From Massilia oculi (lineage in GTDB: Bacteria > Pseudomonadota > Gammaproteobacteria > Burkholderiales > Burkholderiaceae_D), in assembly GCF_003143515.1 (NCBI RefSeq), contig NZ_CP029343.1, positions 806,001 to 870,000 on the forward strand: a stretch of DNA of 64,000 nt, written 5' to 3'. How positions within the stretch are numbered: position 1 is the stretch's first letter; every line of letters begins with the position of its first letter. The notes beneath the pieces were generated by a model that was given only the letters and a program-made list of their open reading frames with translations, ran no database searches and was not told where the DNA came from. Positions 1 to 8,658 of this stretch are shown here, one piece after another. The position numbers and the translations under genes were made by a program.

Positions 1-1029
1 CAGGCGGATCGTGCCGCCGTTCGGCGAGTAGCGCACCGCGTTCGAGGCCAGGTTGGCGAAGGCGCTGCGCAGTTCTTCCATGCTGCCCATCACGTCGGGG
101 CCGTCGACCGCCACCTCGATCTGGTGCCGGCCGCCCGACAGGGCGCGCGCCTCCGCGGCGATCGATTCGACCAGGCTGCGCACGTCCACCCGCTCGCGCT
201 TGAGCGGATACTCGTCCGACTCCAGCCGCGACAGGGTCAGCATGTCCTGGATCAGGCGCTGCATCCGGTGCGCCTGCTCCGTCATCAGGTTCAGGTGCGC
301 CATCCGCGTGGCGACGTCGATGCCCGGGTCGGACATCGCGATCTCCAGGAAGCCAACGATCACCGTCAGCGGCGTGCGCAGCTCGTGCGAGGCGTTGGCG
401 ATGAAGTCGCGCCGCATCGCCTCGATGCGCTCGGTGTCGGTGGCGTCGTGCGTCACCAGGATCTGGCGCCGGTTCTCGAACGGGATGATGCGGCATTCCA
501 GCTTGCGGCCGCGGAACGACAGCGTCAGCGGCTGCTCGTAGCGCCCCAGCACGATGTAGTCGATGAAGTCCGGATGGCGCACCAGGTTCGTGACGCGCAG
601 GCCCTTGTCGCGCTCCATCGTCAGGCCCAGGTGCTTCTCCGCCGCCGGGTTGCACCACTCCAGGAACAGCACGTCGTCCATGATGGCCACGCCTTCCGGC
701 AGCAGGTGCATCGCCTGGCGGAAGCGCGCCAGCCACTCGGTCAGTTCGGCCTGGTGGCGCTCGTCGTCGCGCCTGAGACGATACAAGCGCGCGAACGCAT
801 CGGTCCAGGCGCCCCAGCCGTCCGGCAGGCGCGTGCTGTGCGGCTCGTCCAGCCACTCGCCCAGCTTGTACAGGTACGACAGTTGCGTGAACACGGCGGC
901 CGCCATGCCGGCCAGGGCCAGCGCCAGTCCGGCCACGGGGCCGAACCACCACCACACCACGCCGGCCGCGGCGAACAACAGCGCCGTGCGCAGCAGCGCC
1001 GGCACCCAGAACAGCAGCTTGGGATTCAT
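1..1029 (-). CDS. phoR: PhoR phosphate-regulon sensor histidine kinase (3' part cut by window edge)
   Basis: Membrane sensor kinase that phosphorylates PhoB when phosphate is scarce. The visible 343 codons read as two hydrophobic segments (about residues 10-27 and 31-49), a linker, a PAS-like domain (about 95-195), and the dimerisation/phosphoacceptor helix with the H-box ANASHELRTP, phospho-acceptor near His215. The N-box of the ATPase domain (SNAVRYSPNGG) lies just before the left edge; the G boxes and C-terminus are outside the window. The ATG follows the phoB stop by 18 nt, so the gene ends the pst-pho operon. No other start gives a better N-terminal membrane anchor. Identity rests on both motifs and position. 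Confidence 0.93.
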   Translation of the reverse strand, partial: MNPKLLFWVPALLRTALLFAAAGVVWWWFGPVAGLALALAGMAAAVFTQLSYLYKLGEWLDEPHSTRLPDGWGAWTDAFARLYRLRRDDERHQAELTEWLARFRQAMHLLPEGVAIMDDVLFLEWCNPAAEKHLGLTMERDKGLRVTNLVRHPDFIDYIVLGRYEQPLTLSFRGRKLECRIIPFENRRQILVTHDATDTERIEAMRRDFIANASHELRTPLTVIVGFLEIAMSDPGIDVATRMAHLNLMTEQAHRMQRLIQDMLTLSRLESDEYPLKRERVDVRSLVESIAAEARALSGGRHQIEVAVDGPDVMGSMEELRSAFANLASNAVRYSPNGGTIRL

Positions 1030-1047
1030 CGCGTCCTTCGACACCGC

Positions 1048-1734
1048 TTATTTCTCGGACAGCATGTAGCCGACGCTGCGCACGGTCCGGATCAAACCGT
1101 CCGCGCTCTTGAGCGCCTTGCGCAGCCGCAGCACGTGCACGTCGACCGTACGCTCCTCGATCACCGCGTGGTCGCCCCACACCTTGTCGAGCAGCTGGGC
1201 GCGCGAGAACACGCGCTCCCGATGCGCCATCAGGTACTTCAGGAGCTTGTACTCCGCATTGCCGATGTCGATCTGCTGGTTCTCGACCGTCACCGTGCAG
1301 CTGTTCGGATCGAGCGTCACCGTGCCGGCGCGCAGCGGCGCCTCGGCCAGGTGCGGCGATTTACGGCGCAGCAGCGCGCGCGAACGCGCCAGCAGCTCGC
1401 GTGGCGAGAACGGCTTGGTGATGTAGTCGTCGGCGCCGTTGTTCAGGCCCGCCAGCTTGTCCTCTTCCATGCTCTTTGCCGTCAGCATGATCACCGGCAG
1501 GTCCTGGAAATCGCGGTCGGCGCGCAGCCGCGACAGCAAGCGCAGGCCGCTCTGGTCGGGCAGCATCCAGTCCAGCAGCAGCAGGTCGGGCTTGCCCCGG
1601 CTGATGCTTTCCCAGGCGCCGGCGGCGGTGTCGGCGGTGCGGATGTCCCACCCTGCCTCGCGCAGCGAATACGTCACCAGCTCGACGATCGCCGGCTCGT
1701 CTTCGACCACCAGGACGGAGGTATTGTCCGCCAT
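1048..1734 (-). CDS. phoB: PhoB phosphate-regulon response regulator
   Basis: OmpR/PhoB-family transcription factor of 228 residues. The receiver domain carries the acidic pair near residues 10-12 (VVEDE), phospho-acceptor Asp55 in LLLLDWMLP, and Lys87 in MLTAKS. The C-terminal winged-helix DNA-binding domain ends with VHVLRLRKAL and TVRSVGYM. An in-frame extension upstream is an artefact because it runs through phoU in another frame; the MADNTSV start, 2 nt after the phoU stop, is the natural one. It lies between phoU and phoR. It is expected to bind the tandem 11-bp Pho boxes found upstream of pstS in this window. Confidence 0.96.
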   Translation of the reverse strand: MADNTSVLVVEDEPAIVELVTYSLREAGWDIRTADTAAGAWESISRGKPDLLLLDWMLPDQSGLRLLSRLRADRDFQDLPVIMLTAKSMEEDKLAGLNNGADDYITKPFSPRELLARSRALLRRKSPHLAEAPLRAGTVTLDPNSCTVTVENQQIDIGNAEYKLLKYLMAHRERVFSRAQLLDKVWGDHAVIEERTVDVHVLRLRKALKSADGLIRTVRSVGYMLSEK

Positions 1735-1736
1735 GC

Positions 1737-2438
1737 TCAAGCCGCCGGCTGGTCGTCGAGGATCACCTTGCTGTGACGGATGTCGCGGCCTTCGACCACG
1801 TAGATCACGTATTCCGCGATGTTCTTGGCGTGGTCGCCGATGCGCTCGATCGCCTTCGCCACCCACAGCGTGTCCAGCGCCGACGAGATCGTGCGCGGGT
1901 CTTCCATCATGTAGGTGACCATGGTGCGCAGGATGGTGCGGAACTCGTGGTCGACCACCTCGTCGCCGGCGATGATCTGCAAGGCCTGCTTGCCGTCCAG
2001 GCGGGCAAACGCGTCCAGCGAATCGTGCAGCAGTTCCGAAGTCGCCTTGGCGATGGTGCGGATCATGTCGTAGTGGGCGAAGCCGGTGGTGCCGCGCTCG
2101 TGCAGGCTTTTCGCGGTGCGCGCGACCTTGGTCGCCTCGTCGCCGATGCGCTCCAGATCGGTGATGACCTTGATGGTGGCCATCACGGTGCGCAGGTCGT
2201 TGGCGGTCGGCTGGCGCTTGACGATCAGGTGGCTGCAGGCGTCGTCGAGCGAGACTTCGAGCTGGTTGACGGCCTGGTCTTCGGCCATCACGCGCTCGGC
2301 GCGCGCGATGTCGCCGATGCGGAAGCACTCGAGCGCTTCCTCGAACTGGGTTTCCACCATGCCGCCCATCAGCAAGACCTGGGAACGGATGCCCTCGAGT
2401 TCCTGGTCGTACTGCTTGGATGAATGCTCGCCTGTCAT
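1737..2438 (-). CDS. phoU: PhoU phosphate signalling protein
   Basis: Peripheral protein of 233 residues that links the Pst transporter to PhoR and keeps the Pho regulon off when phosphate is plentiful. The sequence has two PhoU repeats with the metal-binding E/D-rich helices (for example ERIGDEATKVA and ERIGDHAKNIAEYV), the hallmark of the family. The start MTGEHSSKQYD is chosen because it has a GGAGAAG Shine-Dalgarno directly upstream; a longer frame exists but lacks one. It lies between pstB and phoB in the expected operon order. Confidence 0.96.
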   Translation of the reverse strand: MTGEHSSKQYDQELEGIRSQVLLMGGMVETQFEEALECFRIGDIARAERVMAEDQAVNQLEVSLDDACSHLIVKRQPTANDLRTVMATIKVITDLERIGDEATKVARTAKSLHERGTTGFAHYDMIRTIAKATSELLHDSLDAFARLDGKQALQIIAGDEVVDHEFRTILRTMVTYMMEDPRTISSALDTLWVAKAIERIGDHAKNIAEYVIYVVEGRDIRHSKVILDDQPAA

Positions 2439-2502
2439 AACTTCTCCGTCAAATATTCTTGTGAAGCCGGCCCTGGCCGGCAAAATGATCAACCGGGTGG
2501 AA

Positions 2503-3303
2503 TCAGCCGAAGCGGCCGGTAATATAGTCTTGCGTTTCCTTGCGCGCCGGATTCATGAAGATCTGGTCGGTCTCGCCGAATTCGACCAGCTCGCCAAGAT
2601 ACATGTAGGCAGTGTAATCCGAGCAACGCGCGGCTTGTTGCATATTATGGGTGACGATGGTGATCGTGTAATCCTGCTTCAGCTCGCTGATCAGTTCCTC
2701 GATCTTGGCGGTCGAGATCGGGTCCAGCGCCGAGGTCGGTTCGTCGAGCAGCAACACATCCGGCTTGACCGCCACGCCGCGCGCGATGCACAGACGCTGC
2801 TGCTGGCCGCCCGACAGCGACAGGCCGCTCTTGTTCAACTTGTCCTTGGCTTCTTCCCACAGCGCCGCCTTTTTCAGGGCCCACTCGACGCGCTCGTCCA
2901 TCTCGCCCTTCGACAGGTTTTCGTACAGGCGCACGCCGAAGGCGATGTTGTCGTAGATCGACATCGGGAATGGCGTCGGCTTCTGGAACACCATGCCGAC
3001 CTTGGCGCGCAGCATGTTGACGTCGACACCCGGCTCCAGGATGTTGCGGCCGCGGTATATGATCGAACCCTCTGCGCGCTGGCCCGGGTACAGGTCGTAC
3101 ATCCGGTTCAGAGTGCGCAGCAGGGTCGACTTGCCGCAGCCCGACGGGCCGATGAAGGCCGTCACCTGCTTGGCGTGGATGTCGAGCGACACATTTTTCA
3201 GACTCTGCGTTTTGCCGTAAAAGAAGTTCAGGCCCTGGATTTCGATCGTCTTGGCTTTGGCGGCGGCCGGCGCCGGAGTCGTATTGAGCATGGCTTGGTT
3301 CAT
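2503..3303 (-). CDS. pstB: PstB phosphate ABC transporter ATPase
   Basis: Cytoplasmic ATPase of the high-affinity phosphate importer, 266 residues. It has Walker [10 protein letters not shown] near residues 52-60, the signature LSGGQQQR near 162-170 and Walker B VLLLDEP followed by TSALDP. The short N-terminal Ala/Pro tail before [13 protein letters not shown] is typical of PstB. The ATG start is preferred over an overlapping GTG one codon earlier. It follows the fused pstCA gene with a 23-nt gap and precedes phoU. Confidence 0.96.
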   Translation of the reverse strand: MNQAMLNTTPAPAAAKAKTIEIQGLNFFYGKTQSLKNVSLDIHAKQVTAFIGPSGCGKSTLLRTLNRMYDLYPGQRAEGSIIYRGRNILEPGVDVNMLRAKVGMVFQKPTPFPMSIYDNIAFGVRLYENLSKGEMDERVEWALKKAALWEEAKDKLNKSGLSLSGGQQQRLCIARGVAVKPDVLLLDEPTSALDPISTAKIEELISELKQDYTITIVTHNMQQAARCSDYTAYMYLGELVEFGETDQIFMNPARKETQDYITGRFG

Positions 3304-3326
3304 CACTTTGTCTTTTATCAGTGGGA

Positions 3327-5225
3327 TTAACGCGGGGTCTTTTGGGCAAACATGGTGCGCGAAATGATGTTCAGCAGCAGCACGGTAGCGGTCACGAGCA
3401 GTGCACCACCCCAGGCCAGCGAACGCCAGTCATCGTAAGGGCTCATCGCGAACTGGTAGATCACGACCGGCAGGTTGGCCAGCGGCGCATTCATGTCGTG
3501 GCTGTAGAACTGGTTGTTCAGCGCGGTGAACAGCAGCGGCGCGGTCTCGCCGGCCACGCGGGCCACGGCCAGCAGCACGCCGGTCACGACGCCGGCCTTC
3601 ACGGCGCGCAGGCGCACCGTCATCGCCACCTTCCAGTGCGGCGCGCCGAGGGCATAGGCCGCTTCCAGCAGGCTCGACGGCACCAGGCGCAGCATATTGT
3701 CGGTGGTGCGCACCACGACCGGCACCGCGATCAGGGACAGCGCGATCGCGCCGGCATAGCCCGAGAAGTGCTGGACGTTGGCGACGTAGATCGCATACAC
3801 GAACAGGCCGATCACGATCGATGGCGCCGACAGCATGATGTCGGTCACGAAGCGGGTCACTTGCGCGAACTTGTTGTTCTCGCCGTACTCGGCCAAATAG
3901 ATGCCGGCCAGGATGCCGATCGGGGTGCTGACCAGGGTCGACAGGCCGACCATCATCAGCGAGCCGACGATGGCGTTACGCAGCCCGCCGCCCGGCGTGC
4001 CCGGGGCCGGGGTGTCGTTCGTGAACAGGGTGCCGGCCAGGGCGCCGAAGCCGTTGTACAGCAGCGTGCCCAGGATCCAGGCCAGGAAGGCCAGGCCGAT
4101 GCCCATGGCCAGCACCGACAGCGTGATGCCGACGCGGTGGGCCAGCAGGCGCTTGCGATAGACGGGGTTCTTAATTGTCGTATTCATTTGCACGGCCTTC
4201 TTATTTGGTGCCTTCGTTACGGACATACCGAGCAGCATCAGCTTCGCCGCCGACAGCACGATGAAGGTGATCGCGAACAGGATCAGCGCCAGGGCGAACA
4301 GGGCCGACGAGTGCAGCGCGGTCGCCGCTTCGGCGAATTCATTGGCCAGGGTCGACGAGATCGAGTTACCGGCCGAGAACAGCGAGGCCGAGATGCCATG
4401 CGAGTTACCGATCACGAAGGTGACAGCCATGGTCTCGCCCAGTGCGCGGCCCAGGCCCAGCATCACGCCGCCGACGACGCCGTTGCGGGTGTACGGCAGC
4501 ACCACCTTGCGCACCACTTCCCACCTGGTGCAGCCCAGGCCGTATGCCGATTCCTTCAGCACGGTCGGCACGATCTCGAACACGTCGCGCATCACCGAGG
4601 CGATGAAGGGGATGATCATGATGGCCAGGATCAGGCCGGCGGTCAGGATGCCGATACCCATGATCGGGCCCTGGAACACCACCCCGATCAGCGGCAGCTG
4701 GCCGAGGGTATCCTTGAGCGCCGGCTGCACGTACTCGGCAAACAGCGGCGCGAACACGAACAGGCCCCACATGCCGTAGATGATCGACGGCACGCCGGCC
4801 AGCAGTTCGACCGCGGTGCCGAGCGGACGGCGCAGCCAGACCGGGCAGATCTCGGTCAGGAACAGCGCGATGCCGAAACTGATCGGGAAGGCCACCGCCA
4901 GCGCAATGATCGAGGTCGCCAGGGTGCCATAGATCGCGATCATGGCGCCATACTGGTCGTTCACCGGATCCCACTCCACCCGGGTGATGAAGCCCAGGCC
5001 GAATTCCTTGAAGGCCGGGGCCGCGCCGATCGCCAGCGAGACGATGATACCGGCCAGCACCGCCAGCACCGAGGCCGCGAACAGCCAGGTGACTTTATGG
5101 AAGAAAAAATCCTGCAGGCGCTGGTTGCGCATGGTATTGCGCAGCGCGGGCGATTCGAAGGTGTCGGCCTGGGCCGCTGCCTTGGCGGGCAGCTCGTTCA
5201 CGGACACGGATGGATGGACGCTCAT
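3327..5225 (-). CDS. pstCA: PstC-PstA fused phosphate permease (single 632-aa frame)
   Basis: Both permeases of the phosphate importer read as one uninterrupted frame. Residues 1 to about 346 are PstC (cytoplasmic tail, six membrane segments, permease motif around [20 protein letters not shown]). From Met347 ([13 protein letters not shown]) the sequence is PstA, with its own six segments and the motif [19 protein letters not shown]. In relatives these are two genes. Here an ATG preceded by GAAGG still sits at the PstA start, and a TAA lies one frame away just before that GAAGG, so the ancestral stop and ribosome site survive. The simplest reading is one lost base near the end of pstC, either real or a sequence error. 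A working fusion is possible because both termini are cytoplasmic. Confidence 0.9.
   Translation of the reverse strand: MSVHPSVSVNELPAKAAAQADTFESPALRNTMRNQRLQDFFFHKVTWLFAASVLAVLAGIIVSLAIGAAPAFKEFGLGFITRVEWDPVNDQYGAMIAIYGTLATSIIALAVAFPISFGIALFLTEICPVWLRRPLGTAVELLAGVPSIIYGMWGLFVFAPLFAEYVQPALKDTLGQLPLIGVVFQGPIMGIGILTAGLILAIMIIPFIASVMRDVFEIVPTVLKESAYGLGCTRWEVVRKVVLPYTRNGVVGGVMLGLGRALGETMAVTFVIGNSHGISASLFSAGNSISSTLANEFAEAATALHSSALFALALILFAITFIVLSAAKLMLLGMSVTKAPNKKAVQMNTTIKNPVYRKRLLAHRVGITLSVLAMGIGLAFLAWILGTLLYNGFGALAGTLFTNDTPAPGTPGGGLRNAIVGSLMMVGLSTLVSTPIGILAGIYLAEYGENNKFAQVTRFVTDIMLSAPSIVIGLFVYAIYVANVQHFSGYAGAIALSLIAVPVVVRTTDNMLRLVPSSLLEAAYALGAPHWKVAMTVRLRAVKAGVVTGVLLAVARVAGETAPLLFTALNNQFYSHDMNAPLANLPVVIYQFAMSPYDDWRSLAWGGALLVTATVLLLNIISRTMFAQKTPR
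4185..4203 (-). other. Vestigial pstC stop and pstA ribosome site at the fusion junction
   Basis: On the minus strand the junction holds TAA, then GAAGG, then an ATG 8 nt further on. TAA is out of frame with the upstream PstC reading. Adding one G to the preceding AAGGCACC restores the PstC ending K-G-T-K-stop, with a normal ribosome site for pstA. PstA could therefore still be initiated independently here even if the fusion is real. Confidence 0.6.
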
Positions 5226-5276
5226 GGTATGGTTGACTTCGCTATTAATATCGTTTTGTCAATATCGCTGGCATGC

Positions 5277-5303
5277 GGAAAGACCGGTCGCACCGGCCCT
5301 TCC
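5277..5303 (-). terminator. pstS-pstC intergenic hairpin
   Basis: A 12-bp stem (three G-T pairs in RNA) closed by a 3-nt loop lies in the 96-nt gap between pstS and pstCA. There is no uridine run, so it is probably a processing or 3' stabilising structure, or a partial terminator. Such an element would let the binding protein be made in excess over the permease. Inferred from base pairing only. Confidence 0.5.
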
Positions 5304-5321
5304 GGGTTCAGGAAATGTGGA

Positions 5322-6356
5322 TTACCAGAGCGCCTTGCCGGACGCGTCCTTCAGGTTGGCGCGCCAGGCTTCCTGCACCAGCTTGGTGACTTCGGCCGGC
5401 ATCGGCACGTAGTCCAGCTCGGCGGCCGACGGAGCGCCGTTCTTGTAGGCCCAGTCGAAGAATTTCAGCACTTGCTGGCCCTTGGCTGCGTCCTGGGTCT
5501 TGTGGACCAGGATGTACGAGGCGCCGGTCACGGGCCATGCGCCCTTGCCCGGCTGGTGGGTCAATACCACCGCGAAGCCCGGGGTGCCCTTCCAGTCGGC
5601 GCCGGCGGCGGCGGCCTTGAAGGCGTCGTCCGAAGGCTGCAGCCAGGCGCCGTCGGCGCCTTGCAGCTGGGTGTGCGCCATCTTGTTCTTCTTGGCGTAG
5701 GCCCACTCGACATAGCCGATGCCGCCCTTGATGCGCTGCACGTTGGCGGCCACGCCTTCATTACCCTTGCCGCCCACGCCCACCGCCCACTTGACGGTGG
5801 TGCCGGCGCCGATGGTCGATTTCCAGGTCGGGCTGACCTTGCTCAGGTAGTCGGTCCACAGGAACGAGGTGCCCGAGCTGTCGGCGCGGCGCACGACGGT
5901 GATGTCGGTGGCCGGCAGCTTGACGCCCGGGTTCAGCGCGGCGATCTGCGGCGCGTTCCACTTGACGATCTTGCCCATATAGATGTCGGCGATGACGGCG
6001 CCGCTCAGTTTCATCTGGCCCGGAGCGATGCCATCCAGGTTCACGATCGGCACCACGCCGCCCATGATGGCCGGGAACTGGAACAGGCCGGCCGCATTCA
6101 GTTCGTTCGCCGCCAGCGGCATGTCGGACGCGCCGAAATCGACGGTCTTGGCCTTGATCTGCTTGATGCCGGCGCCCGAACCCACCGACTGGTAGTTCAG
6201 GCCGACACCGGAAGCCGCCTTGTACAGCTCGGCCCACTTGGCATAGATCGGGTATGGGAAGGTCGCGCCGGCGCCGGTGATGTTGACGTTCTGGGCGCTG
6301 GCGGAGAATGCCGTTGCGGCCAGGGCGATCGAGACGAGGAGGTGCTTCATGCGCAT
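5322..6356 (-). CDS. pstS: PstS periplasmic phosphate-binding protein
   Basis: Phosphate-binding protein that feeds the Pst importer, 344 residues. A signal peptide (residues 1 to about 22, ending FSASAQ) precedes the PstS core. That core has the phosphate-contacting loops GAGATFPYPIY near the N-terminus, GSGAGI, DFGASDMPL and the RADSSGTSF helix cap. The start MRMKHL has AAAGGA a few nt upstream; the earlier in-frame starts fall in the Pho promoter and are rejected. First gene of the operon, directly under the double Pho box. Confidence 0.96.
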   Translation of the reverse strand: MRMKHLLVSIALAATAFSASAQNVNITGAGATFPYPIYAKWAELYKAASGVGLNYQSVGSGAGIKQIKAKTVDFGASDMPLAANELNAAGLFQFPAIMGGVVPIVNLDGIAPGQMKLSGAVIADIYMGKIVKWNAPQIAALNPGVKLPATDITVVRRADSSGTSFLWTDYLSKVSPTWKSTIGAGTTVKWAVGVGGKGNEGVAANVQRIKGGIGYVEWAYAKKNKMAHTQLQGADGAWLQPSDDAFKAAAAGADWKGTPGFAVVLTHQPGKGAWPVTGASYILVHKTQDAAKGQQVLKFFDWAYKNGAPSAAELDYVPMPAEVTKLVQEAWRANLKDASGKALW

Positions 6357-6408
6357 ATCGGATCCTTTGGAAGTGACACACGGGATGGTCCCGCTGACGA
6401 TGAGGCGC

Positions 6409-6470
6409 AGTCTAGCGGGCGAATATGACAGGTTCATGACATATTTGGCCAATGTGACATGAACATGACA
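6409..6470 (-). promoter_or_regulatory. pstS promoter with two Pho boxes
   Basis: Reading toward pstS, two pairs of TGTCAT-type repeats each sit 11 bp apart: TGTCAT/TGTCAC (plus-strand 6454-6470) and TGTCAT/TGTCAT (6425-6441). The proximal pair ends 10 nt before a -10-like TAGACT (6409-6414), the usual PhoB class-I layout that replaces the -35 box. The two pairs are centred 29 bp apart, so up to two PhoB dimers could bind. This supports autogenous activation of the whole pst-pho operon by PhoB. Confidence 0.8.
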
Positions 6471-6607
6471 CGCGCGCAAGGATGTCATCGCCGGGCGCGG
6501 CGCGGCGCGCGGATGGAAATCGGCGTCAGCCGAATAATGTCATGTTCCGCATTGTGGACACTTGTAAATACGCCATTGCCTGCTAACCTGAGATAGTAGT
6601 CACGGAA

Positions 6608-6641
6608 TGGAGGGGACGCCGACAGGCGTCTGGTTCATATG
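6608..6641 (+). promoter_or_regulatory. Shine-Dalgarno separated from its ATG by a perfect hairpin
   Basis: GGAGGGG (6608-6614) is followed at once by a hairpin GACGCC-GACA-GGCGTC (6615-6630), then 8 nt, then an ATG. Unfolded, the spacing is too long for initiation; folded, the hairpin is looped out and the spacing becomes about 8 nt. This is the only ribosome site for the 38-codon frame that follows. Confidence 0.4.
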
Positions 6642-6755
6642 TTAGATCTGATGGTGATGGGGATCCTGAGCGGACTGGCCGCCCTCGTGGCGTTCGAGAT
6701 CTACCAGGAGATCCGCGGCAGTTCCAGCGATTTGCACGACCGCTATCACGAATAG
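6639..6755 (+). CDS. putative 38-residue membrane-anchored protein
   Basis: Unrecognised small frame: a hydrophobic N-terminal helix (MLDLMVMGILSGLAALVAF) followed by a charged tail ending HDRYHE. It lies in the gap between divergent pstS and the convergent PilZ gene. A possible promoter is TTGTAA-N16-TAACCT at 6562-6589. The ribosome site is unusual, being separated by a hairpin. Internal ATGs at codons 5 and 7 are alternatives. Codon choice (CTG, GCC, CGC) matches neighbouring genes. It could be chance; conservation would decide. Confidence 0.35.
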   Translation: MLDLMVMGILSGLAALVAFEIYQEIRGSSSDLHDRYHE

Positions 6756-6833
6756 CGAATGGCCCGCTCAGTGGGCCGATACATCAGGCGGCGAGGCCAA
6801 TGGCGCTTGCCGCTTGTCGCATGCGGGGCGGAT

Positions 6834-7154
6834 TCAGCGCATGAAGCGCGCCAGCGCCGTCACCGCCGCCAGGTCGGGTTGCAGGAACTGGAAGCCGACC
6901 TTGAACTCGCCGCTGCTGAAGATGCAGTATGACACCTTGACCCGCGTATTGATGGTCACGAAGCTGCCCTCGACCAGCAGGTCGAAGGACAGTTGCCCGC
7001 CCTGCCCGACCGCCAGCGGATCGGCCAGGCTGACGCTCACGCCGTTGGCGCCGACGTCGGTGGTCTTGCCGCCGACCGGCGGCTGGCCGTCCATGGCGAG
7101 CATGGCCTTGGTGCGGTACACCTTGCGTGGGGATTTCCGTTGGTCTTGAAACAC
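6834..7154 (-). CDS. PilZ-domain protein
   Basis: Small single-domain PilZ protein, a likely c-di-GMP receptor. The N-terminal arginine motif QRKSPRK (RxxxR type) and the later DVGANGVSVSL (D/N-x-S-x-x-G-like) match the ligand-binding signature. I place the start at a GTG just before FQDQRKSPRK, preceded by GGATAA. A longer frame begins at a GTG 60 nt upstream, but a perfect TATAAT lies inside that extension, which suggests it is promoter rather than coding. The window also encodes two GGDEF/EAL proteins and one degenerate GGDEF protein. Downstream partner unknown. Confidence 0.8.
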   Translation of the reverse strand: MFQDQRKSPRKVYRTKAMLAMDGQPPVGGKTTDVGANGVSVSLADPLAVGQGGQLSFDLLVEGSFVTINTRVKVSYCIFSSGEFKVGFQFLQPDLAAVTALARFMR

Positions 7155-7248
7155 GTGTTTATCCGAATACAGTGAACAAGACACAATTATAGAATCTTCC
7201 AGGAAATCCGACACCCCATGCCCCTGGCCGGCAGGGCCGACTTGACCG

Positions 7249-8625
7249 TCAGTCGATCTCGCGCAACTTGCTGAACGCCTCCTCGATGCGTTCGACGGCG
7301 ATGATGCTCATGCCCTCGATCTTCGCCTTCGGTGCGTTCGATTTCGGGATCAGCGCCAGCGAGAAGCCCAGCTTGGCCGCTTCGCGCAGGCGCTCCTGGC
7401 CGCGCGGCGCCGGCCGGATCTCGCCGGCCAGGCCGACCTCGCCGAACACCACCAGCCCGCGCGGCAGCGGCTTGTTGCGCATCGACGAGTTGATCGCCAG
7501 CAACACGGCCAGGTCGGCCGCCGGTTCGGTGATCTTGACGCCGCCGACCGCGTTGATGAACACGTCCTGGTCGAAGGCCGCGATGCCGGCGTGGCGGTGC
7601 AGGACCGCCAGCAGCATCGCCAGGCGGTTCTGTTCCAGGCCGACCGACAGGCGGCGCGCGTTGGGCAGGTGGCTGGCGTCGACCAGCGCCTGAATTTCCA
7701 CCAACAGCGGCCTGGTGCCCTCCTGCGTCACCATCACGCAGGAACCCGGGACCTGGCTGTCGTGCTGCGACAGGAACAGGGCGGAAGGATTCGACACCCC
7801 TTTCAGGCCCTTCTCGGTCATCGCGAACACGCCCAGTTCGTTCACCGCGCCGAAGCGGTTCTTGATTGCCCGCACCAGGCGGTAGCTCGACTGCGTATCG
7901 CCCTCGAAGTACAGCACGGTGTCGACGATGTGCTCCAGCACGCGCGGGCCGGCCAACGCACCTTCCTTGGTGACGTGGCCGACCAGGATGATGGTGACGC
8001 CGGTCTGCTTGGCCACCCGCGTGAGCTGGGCCGCGCATTCGCGCACCTGGGCCACCGAGCCGGGGGCCGAGGTCAGCGCATCCGAATACATGGTCTGGAT
8101 CGAGTCGATCACCACCACGTCCGGCTTGAGGTCGGCGATCGTGCCGAGGATTTTCTCGAGCTGGATCTCGGCCTGCAGTTTCAGGTCTTTCGCATCCACC
8201 GCAAGGCGGCGCGCCCGCAGCGCGATCTGGGCGCCGGATTCCTCGCCGCTCACATAGAGCGTGCTGCGCACCGCGGACAGGCTCGACAGCGCCTGCAGCA
8301 GCAGGGTCGACTTGCCGATGCCGGGGTCGCCGCCGATCAGGACCACGCCGCCGGCCACCAGGCCGCCGCCCAGCACGCGGTCGAATTCCTCGATGCCGGT
8401 GCCGAAGCGCGGCACGTCGATCGCCTCGATGTCGGCCAGCGACAGCACTGGCGCCGTCTGCGCCAGGCTGCGGTGCGGGGTCTGCGACATGCGGTTGACG
8501 CCGGGCGTGTCGACGACGGTCTCGACCATCGTGTTCCAGGCCTTGCAGTCGGCGCACTGGCCGGTCCAGCGGGTGGCGATCGCGCCGCACTCGCTGCAGG
8601 TGTAATTGGTTTTCGCTTTTGCCAT
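7249..8625 (-). CDS. radA: RadA DNA repair ATPase
   Basis: RecA-related branch-migration ATPase of 458 residues. It starts with a C4 zinc finger (Cys10, Cys13, Cys24, Cys27). A RecA-type ATPase core follows with Walker A GGDPGIGKST and Walker B VVVIDSIQTM. The RadA-specific KNRFG motif (AIKNRFGAVNELGVF) and a C-terminal Lon-like domain complete the protein. Length and domain order are standard. On its upstream side TATACA ends 6 nt before the ATG, one of several such close -10 boxes in the window. It lies 33 nt downstream of alr on the same strand, a common arrangement in Burkholderiales. Confidence 0.96.
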   Translation of the reverse strand: MAKAKTNYTCSECGAIATRWTGQCADCKAWNTMVETVVDTPGVNRMSQTPHRSLAQTAPVLSLADIEAIDVPRFGTGIEEFDRVLGGGLVAGGVVLIGGDPGIGKSTLLLQALSSLSAVRSTLYVSGEESGAQIALRARRLAVDAKDLKLQAEIQLEKILGTIADLKPDVVVIDSIQTMYSDALTSAPGSVAQVRECAAQLTRVAKQTGVTIILVGHVTKEGALAGPRVLEHIVDTVLYFEGDTQSSYRLVRAIKNRFGAVNELGVFAMTEKGLKGVSNPSALFLSQHDSQVPGSCVMVTQEGTRPLLVEIQALVDASHLPNARRLSVGLEQNRLAMLLAVLHRHAGIAAFDQDVFINAVGGVKITEPAADLAVLLAINSSMRNKPLPRGLVVFGEVGLAGEIRPAPRGQERLREAAKLGFSLALIPKSNAPKAKIEGMSIIAVERIEEAFSKLREID

Positions 8626-8658
8626 CGTACTTGTATATATGGGTATGGTCGGGCCGCT

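Noticed and set aside
3321..6428. 1035-codon open frame on the plus strand over pst genes
   Set aside because: Antisense shadow of the pst genes caused by high GC; His/Arg/Gln-rich translation with no domain, and all Pst motifs are on the other strand.
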